NCBI RefSeq assembly: GCF_002775205.1
Contig: NC_036451.1
Coordinates: 24,423,139 to 24,487,138, forward strand
Length of the DNA stretch: 64,000 bases
Origin: Xiphophorus maculatus
Lineage: Eukaryota > Chordata > Actinopteri > Cyprinodontiformes > Poeciliidae
Direction of reading: 5' to 3'
The translations under genes and the position numbers were made by a program. Shown here one piece after another: positions 47,301-64,000 of the stretch. Under the pieces are notes generated by a model. The model saw only the letters and a list, made by a program, of their open reading frames with translations. It had not been told where the DNA came from and did no database searches. Position 1 is the first letter of the stretch; each line of letters opens with the position of its first letter.

Positions 47301-50291
47301 TGTTGGAGAAGCTAAATGTTGGAACCTGCCTTTCATCACTCCTGCAGCTACGAGCGAACGCTTTGATAAAGCGTGGAAGCATGTACATGCAGCAGCAGCA
47401 GCCTCTGCAGTCTACGCAAGATTTCAACATGGCCGCCGATATCGACTCCCGCAACCCAGATGTGTATCACCACAGGGGTCAGGTAGGAAGGAGTCAAGCC
47501 GTCATCTTTTTTTTTTTACTCCCAATTTACTGTTTAGTTTATCAAATTAACTGTATGCCACATTTTTAGCTGAAAGGGTGGTCTGTTGAGAAAAGCATAA
47601 GATCACGTCACTGATTAGAGTTTGATAACATTACTCTTAATAGAACTTCGAATATATTAGTTTATTTTTCTTTTCTTTTTTTTTATGACATGTAGCCAAT
47701 TTAGAGTACAGTTCTCAAAAAGTGCATTAATTACTTTCCCTTTGAATTAATACTTTAAGACTATGAGGCTGGATATATGCAACAATAAACGGTACCAGTA
47801 ACAGTATAAACAGTCTTTATACCCCCTGAACCTCCTTTTAATTTTTGTCACAACTCCAAACCTGAAAAAACCTAATTTGGATTTTGGTAGACCAATGCAA
47901 CGTGAGCACAATTGTGAGGTTTATAGAACCATTTGCCTTTAGAAATCAGTTAGGAAGTATATTAAAAAAAAAAAAAAATTAATTAAATAAGGCGACTTCT
48001 GCAGGCAACCGGTTGTGCTGAATTTTTTATTTTATTTTTTTTAGACTATCATAATAAAGGAGGCTGGAAGTGTTTTGAATCATTTATGATGGTTGGTTAC
48101 ATAAAATGACACTAAAACATGTTGACTTTTGGTTCTAATGGGAAAATGTTTTAGTGGGTATGACTACTGTGAATTCAAATAGGTCAGTTTCTTTGTTTAA
48201 TGTTGTGGAAATAACATTTGGTTCAAGCACGACATCATGAATGTTATAGAATCAGAACTCCTGGTAACATATCAGAGAATGTTCACATCAACTAACGTCC
48301 CTATGGGTTTCAGGATTCTTCACAGTAAAATCCTTTTTGGGTGATGGGTGAGAAAAAACTGACTATTTCAAGCAACAGGGATCCTCTGAGTTACTGTTGA
48401 AGGAAGTGCATGATATAAGCTCTGCAAAACTAAATCAAATCAGCTTCACTTTCTACTGCTTTGCCTTCAATCTACAAAAGGTGTTAGATGTACTGTTATC
48501 ATGAAATATGAGGATGTGATTTTGGAGTTTCTTTGACATTTTGCTAACAAGACCCGCGTCTTTCCTCTCAGCTGAAGATCCTGCTGGACCAGGTGGACGA
48601 AGCAGTGGGAGACTTTGACGAGTGCATCCGCCTCAGGCCCGATTCTGCTCTGGCTCAGGCACAAAAGTGCTTCGCCCTTGTGAGTAATCGCCGAAAATTA
48701 ACTCGGGGAGCATCTTTTGCCTGATACCATTTTTAATTACTTAAACAAAGATTTTGGATTTTTCTTTTTTGTATCTACTGTATTTTAATGCTATTTGTGA
48801 ATTCTTCTCTTGTAATCCTCAGTACAGACAGGCTTATACTGGAAACAACCCATCGCAGGTACAGACGGCCATGGATGGCTTTGAGGATGTGATCCGAAGG
48901 TTTCCAAAATGTGCTGAGGGCTACGCTCTTTATGCTCAGGTAGGATTGTTTTATTCTTTTGAGAGCTAACGTAAGAAAAGTAGTCTAGCAATCATAATCT
49001 AGTAAAACTGATCAAATTAAATTCTACTTTTAAAAAAAAGCTCTAGTTAAAAAGGTTTTCCTGCAACCTGACCATGTCTAGACTTGTCAGGATAATAAAT
49101 CTTTCTGGACGACAAAATGTCCCAGTAATTATTGCGATAAACTATAATATTGATAATGGCATAATAATACAGGTTTGGTTATTGGTTTGTCAAAGACCAA
49201 TAGATGTTTTTGAGCAATTTACAGTGAAAGTGAACGATATTTTAAATATCCAAAATAAAACACAACAACAAAACACAATAAATAATAAAGAAAAACACAC
49301 ACAACCAAACCCATAAAATAGATTATAATGTCTGTGTAAAAGAAATTTCCTTTCAAAACTATGAGTCATCAGAATGGAAATTATCAAGCTCATTTTAATT
49401 TATCATGAGATTAATTGACTAATTGCGAGGTTTCCCCTAGAAAACTTGCTAAGCCTGGTGGTTGGGTGCTGGGGCAGTCATTCATTCAGCGGCCCGCCGT
49501 CTTTTTGAGTTAAAAGATGCTTAAAGTTGACAGGAAATTTGAAAATATCACTTGATATTTCTTTCAATATTGAAAGATTGAAGATTAACACCTGAACACC
49601 AACTATAAAGTCTTAAAATGAAAATATTTTAAAAAGACTTAGATAAATAAGCGATGTTTAGCCTGGTGGGGGCACAAGTAAAGCCTGGTGGCCTGCCAGG
49701 CTTATACTACACTCAGAGGAAGCCTGAACTGTGACAGACTTAATGACTTTGTTCTTTTCAGGCTTTAACTGACCAGCAGCAGTTTGGAAAAGCTGATCAA
49801 ATGTACGACAAGTGTATCGAACTGGAACCAGACAATGCTACTACATATGTTCACAAAGGGTGGGCATGTTTTCATTATTTTATGTTCGTAATAGATTTTT
49901 GAGATTCTTTTAGTAATTGTTAAATGCATGCTCAGTTTGCTACAGCTCCAGTGGAAACAAGACCTCGACTTGGGTCTGGAGCTCATTAGCAAGGCAATTG
50001 AGATCGACAACAAATGCGACTTTGCCTATGAAACTATGGGGACCATTGAAGTTCAAAGGTAAGTATAAAAAAAAAAAAAAAAAATCGGAGATTTGTACTA
50101 TAAACGTTTGCAGTAACTGGAGCTTTTATCTTTTCAGGGGCAACCTGGACAAGGCAATAGAGATGTTCAACAAAGCCATCAACCTGGCCAAGTCAGAGAT
50201 GGAGATGTCCCATTTGTACTCGTTATGCGACGCGGCGTACGCTCAGACTGAAGTGGCTCGGAAGTATGGCCTCAAACCCCCCACGCTGTAA
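41337..50291 (+). CDS. tomm70: Mitochondrial import receptor subunit TOM70
   Basis: Twelve coding exons: 41337-41570, 44567-44740, 44903-45029, 45122-45231, 46484-46632, 47034-47241, 47348-47482, 48572-48679, 48823-48939, 49762-49859, 49936-50058 and 50138-50291 (stop), 1737 nt or 578 aa (human 608). Every junction is GT-AG and in phase. The N-terminus MAASKPVE is as in human, followed by one membrane anchor (about residues 18-38, ending AVYLW) in the outer mitochondrial membrane and a charged linker. The cytosolic part is a series of TPR repeats: LDRAQASKNKGNKYFKAGKF begins the N-terminal clamp, which binds Hsp70/Hsp90 tails, and the C-terminal TPRs bind presequence-less carrier precursors. 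The protein ends KYGLKPPTL, identical to human. The protein is shorter than human mainly because the Gly/Ala-rich N-terminus is reduced. Confidence 0.98.
43395..43867. mobile_element. MITE with TAGGGATGCAAA inverted ends
   Basis: Left TAGGGATGCAAA.. and right ..TTTGCATCCCTA (with one extra base mismatch region) form a terminal inverted repeat, and both ends carry 'taatcga' blocks. The flanks TGCATTAT and GTCTTTAT agree at only 5 of 8 bases, so the target duplication is weak. Located in tomm70 intron 1. Confidence 0.65.
45353..46087. mobile_element. Possible hAT-like element in tomm70 intron 4
   Basis: 'gcaggggtctgcaac' at the left and 'gtttacgaaccctgctg' at the right are imperfect inverted copies. 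No clean target duplication. A minus-strand open frame inside has no recognisable transposase motif. Confidence 0.35.
49080..49433. repeat. Interspersed fish repeat, family A (near full length)
   Basis: Shares with 58234-58632 the ordered blocks 'ctggacga', 'tgtcccagtaattattgcgataaa', 'caaagaccaata', 'atttta..ccaaaataaaacacaac' and 'tcatcagaatggaaattatcaagctcat'. Located in tomm70 intron 9. Confidence 0.75.
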
Positions 50292-50350
50292 CGTCTCCGC
50301 CAATTCGTCGTCAAGTCTTTGCTGCAGAACCCAACTGTGTTACCGTTTCA

Positions 50351-50356
50351 AATAAA
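50351..50356 (+). terminator. Proximal poly(A) signal of tomm70
   Basis: AATAAA 60 bases after the stop codon. Confidence 0.5.
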
Positions 50357-52980
50357 ACCTAATTTGTGGGAAGATAGAGAGAGAGAAAAATACTGGATAT
50401 TATAATGAAACGAAGGAAACCTGAGTGCGATTGTGCGTTTTTTTTTTTTTCACATTTAAAAGGGTTTGTCGGGATAGGAAAAGAGGATTTCTATTTCTGT
50501 CTCCGCTAGTCTCGGTGTCGGGAACGTGGTTTGACCATCGCAGTCCGTTGCCGACACCTAACTCGGCCCAACGTAATAGTGAAATATTTTCATTAGTCGG
50601 CGTAGAGGGGGGAAAAAAAACGCACACGAATGTCCATGTACAGCTGTTCTAAGTAATACACAGAAATGTGACGTTTTGTTGAACCAATTAATGACTTTAT
50701 GGCTTTTGTGACATTTACGTCTACAGAAAATACTGTGAGTTCTATGAGGTTCTAAAGGACTGTTCACTTGGCAATTCATCCTGATCTGAAGGGTTTTTCT
50801 CAGCTGCTTCCATTTTGTAACATAGACCTTCAGTACTGAATGCGAGATAATTATAGTCAGTCGTGAAATGTTTGAATTTGCAATGCTGGAATCGATCCCA
50901 TGGGTACTGGGCCTAAAAGAAGTCTATTTTGTCATTTTTTTTATAGGTTTGCCTGTTTATTATTTTTTAATATATAAACTTTGTGCAGCATGCTCACTTT
51001 ATAAATGTAAATGCAATGCTCAAGCTGTCTTGAACACTATAAAAAAAAATCTTAAAATCTATGTGGTTTGGGCAAAACCCCTCTGATCAGACAAACTTAG
51101 CCATCTGTGTGTGTGTGTGTTTTTTGTTGTTTTTTTTAAATTGCCTCTAGTCTCTGGAGATATCATCTGGAATATGTTTTTCTTTTTTCTAGCTCATAAC
51201 TGAACAGAGATTAATCTTTTTTATTATGGTTATTTTTCCGTTCCTGGTTGAGTCCAACACTTTGTCCACGTTCGTAAGACATTGCTCTGCTACCTTTCCT
51301 CCCCTCTCATTTTCTAAAAGTATTTTCATGCTGACCTTATGGGTCCCATTCAGGCTGCCCACATGGAGCCCAGACGGCCTCTGGATCTAAGAGACTGCCT
51401 CTCATCAAATGGCTTCCCAGCATGACTTATTTTTTATTAAAGTAGTCAATTGTTCAATCTGACATGCACAAAGAGTTCTCAGTTTTTACCGAGCCAACTG
51501 CGACCCCCATCCACTTCTGAACGCCTGTCAAAGCAGTATGGCAGAGTTTTAGCACATTGATTATATTAAAGAATCAGAACCACTGCTGCTGTGTGTGTGG
51601 TGACTCCTCAATGTCAAAAACAGGATTTAACTGTAATTTTCTCTTTTTTTTTTTTTTTTAAAGTTATGGCTGTTTGATAGAAAAACTTCATCAATGTTCA
51701 TGGTGACCAAAGTGGAATGAGTTCTAATAAAGTCATAATTCTTGGAATGAATTTTACCTCTAAACGGTTTCTTCGTTTAAACTGACCTCTGTTGTTTTTG
51801 TAGTTCTCTGAAACTTTTCTAGCATAATTCAAAGTTTGTTTTGGGACATATTAAGATTTTTTTTTCTTTTGTTCTAATCTAGTACTGGAATTAAGATGCA
51901 AATTGAGTTCTGGTGTAATGTTAGTGCAGTGTTTATTTTTTAATATTGCTCACCTAGCCCTATATTGTCTTGGTAATATTTAATGCCATGCACTGCCTTG
52001 TTGCCCAAATCCAGATTATTTTCTCATTATTAAAATCTAAAAGTGGTCAGACTAGCATACCTGCTGATTTAAAGTAAACATCATGAACGATCTAGTTTAT
52101 TGACTTCTTAAACAGAAGTCAAGAAACATGGAAGTTTCTTTTACACAGCAAATGAAAATAGTTTAATTTGTATTCGCTGGCACTCATTACACTGCAACCA
52201 GTTCTCTCATGTGAGGAAGCAGCTGACTGCAGACTTAACCTAAGCAGACAAATTTTAAAAACTAATACACAATCTGATATTTGCTTAGTAATTACTTGGT
52301 CTAACTTCTCAGGTGCTTGTGTTACTTTCTAAACAGCGAAAGTTGTTTTGCTTTTTTTTTTTTTTTTTTTTACAGTTAGAAACTGAAGATTTATCCTCGA
52401 TTGTATAAATATAACATATTTCTTGTGTTGTGGAAGTTTACATGTCTTTAAGTCAGTGGTGTACAAAATATTTTGCCACAAAAACCAAAATATATTTTTT
52501 AGTTGGTATTTATTGGTGGTCCTATTTAACTTTAAGTAAAATAGACAGCAAATGGCATGATTAAAGGACAAATATGCATGTTGTTCCTCATATTTTCCAT
52601 TTTAACATTTCAATGTCAGTAAAAACAATTTGTGCCAACAAAAAAAAAAAAAAAAGAAAGTTTCCATCTGTGATGGTGGGTATGGGGAGCGGTGGTAGGG
52701 TGGGGGCATCTTACATTACCTTTGATTTGCATTATTACCTTTGAATTTCAAGGGTTCCCTTATTTGCTGGTTCTGAATTGCAGTCAGAGACTCAGGAAAT
52801 CAGTCCGACGGCCACAAATGGCCCCCGGGCCTTACCTAGAACAACCCTCTAGTCATTCAGTACTGCTGCGCTTGTCCCGTTCTAGCAAACTAAAAAAAAA
52901 AGAAAAAAGGTGTATAAAAACAACAGGGATAAAAAATAAAAAGTTGTTTTTGCAGTTATGGAGTTATTCATAATGAGAGT
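50357..52980. other. Extended tomm70 3' UTR and intergenic DNA
   Basis: AT-rich sequence with poly-T and poly-A tracts and no gene. A second AATAAA at 51726-51731 could end a longer tomm70 transcript of about 1.4 kb 3' UTR. Confidence 0.45.
51726..51731 (+). terminator. Distal candidate poly(A) signal of tomm70
   Basis: AATAAA followed by a T-rich region, about 1.4 kb past the stop codon. Confidence 0.35.
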
Positions 52981-52984
52981 ATCC

Positions 52985-53111
52985 GGTTTTTACTCGAGTT
53001 CCCGTTGAACTCGTGGAGCTCTCCGGGTAATCTCAGCCGCTCATTAGCGACAGCTGTGCGTGACGTCTTCGCCGTGGTGACGACACGTGACGTGTCTCTG
53101 TCAACAGAACA
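52985..53111 (+). promoter_or_regulatory. tbc1d23 promoter / 5' UTR
   Basis: A short CpG-rich block with TGACGTCTT (CRE-like, about 53061) and GACACGTGACGTG (E-box CACGTG overlapping TGACGTG, about 53083-53096), immediately before the start codon in the context ACAATGG. TATA-less, as expected for a housekeeping gene. Confidence 0.5.
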
Positions 53112-63834
<10,723 letters not shown>

Positions 63835-64000
63835 TGATCATGTGTGGATAAACACGCCTTTTAAATATATTTTTAAAAAAATGTATAAAAAAAACAAAAA
63901 AACATCCGGTTTTAAATTTTGACAGCTTACAGAGATGTCAAGATACAAGTTGCATTATGAACACAACAAAAAAAAGTTCTAATGTCTGCCTTTTAACAGT

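Overview
This window is nuclear DNA of a vertebrate, almost certainly a teleost fish. The genes are split into short exons with GT-AG introns, the order TMEM45 - LNP1 - TOMM70 - TBC1D23 matches the human 3q12 block, and most of the non-coding DNA consists of fish-type interspersed repeats (hAT-like MITEs, fold-back MITEs, a tRNA-derived SINE, an endogenous retrovirus, microsatellites). I cannot name the species.

Layout. 1-3.5 kb: a complete SFT2-family membrane-protein gene on the minus strand, downstream of a hAT MITE. 4.8-9.5 kb: a complete five-coding-exon TMEM45 gene on the minus strand; a CpG-rich promoter-like block at 15.3-15.6 kb is a good candidate for its (or a neighbour's) start. 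9.9-27 kb: no confident host gene. It holds a 28S rDNA scrap, a ~2 kb TTAA-flanked AT-rich element, a ~2.1 kb element containing a SINE and minisatellites, and a broken endogenous retrovirus whose integrase remnant lies upstream of gag and which keeps one LTR. 27.2-33.3 kb: an LNP1-like gene on the minus strand whose last two coding exons together encode a complete RING-H2 finger. 34.8-38.8 kb: two LTR-like direct repeats, one split by an element that is itself split by a hAT transposon carrying a BED-finger transposase fragment. 41.3-50.3 kb: a complete 12-exon TOMM70 gene (578 aa) on the plus strand. 53.1-64 kb: TBC1D23 on the plus strand, 18 coding exons seen, with the last coding part beyond the window.

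Functionally the genes are housekeeping membrane-traffic and organelle genes: SFT2 (Golgi/endosome transport), TMEM45 (poorly understood multi-pass protein), TOMM70 (mitochondrial import receptor) and TBC1D23 (endosome-to-Golgi vesicle capture). They are independent transcription units. lnp1 and tomm70 are divergent. The most unusual coding feature is the RING-H2 finger on the LNP1-like protein; the next is a tandemly duplicated 14-codon exon in the SFT2 gene. All exon boundaries were worked out by eye from splice sites, reading phase and remembered family sequences; no alignment or database search was run.
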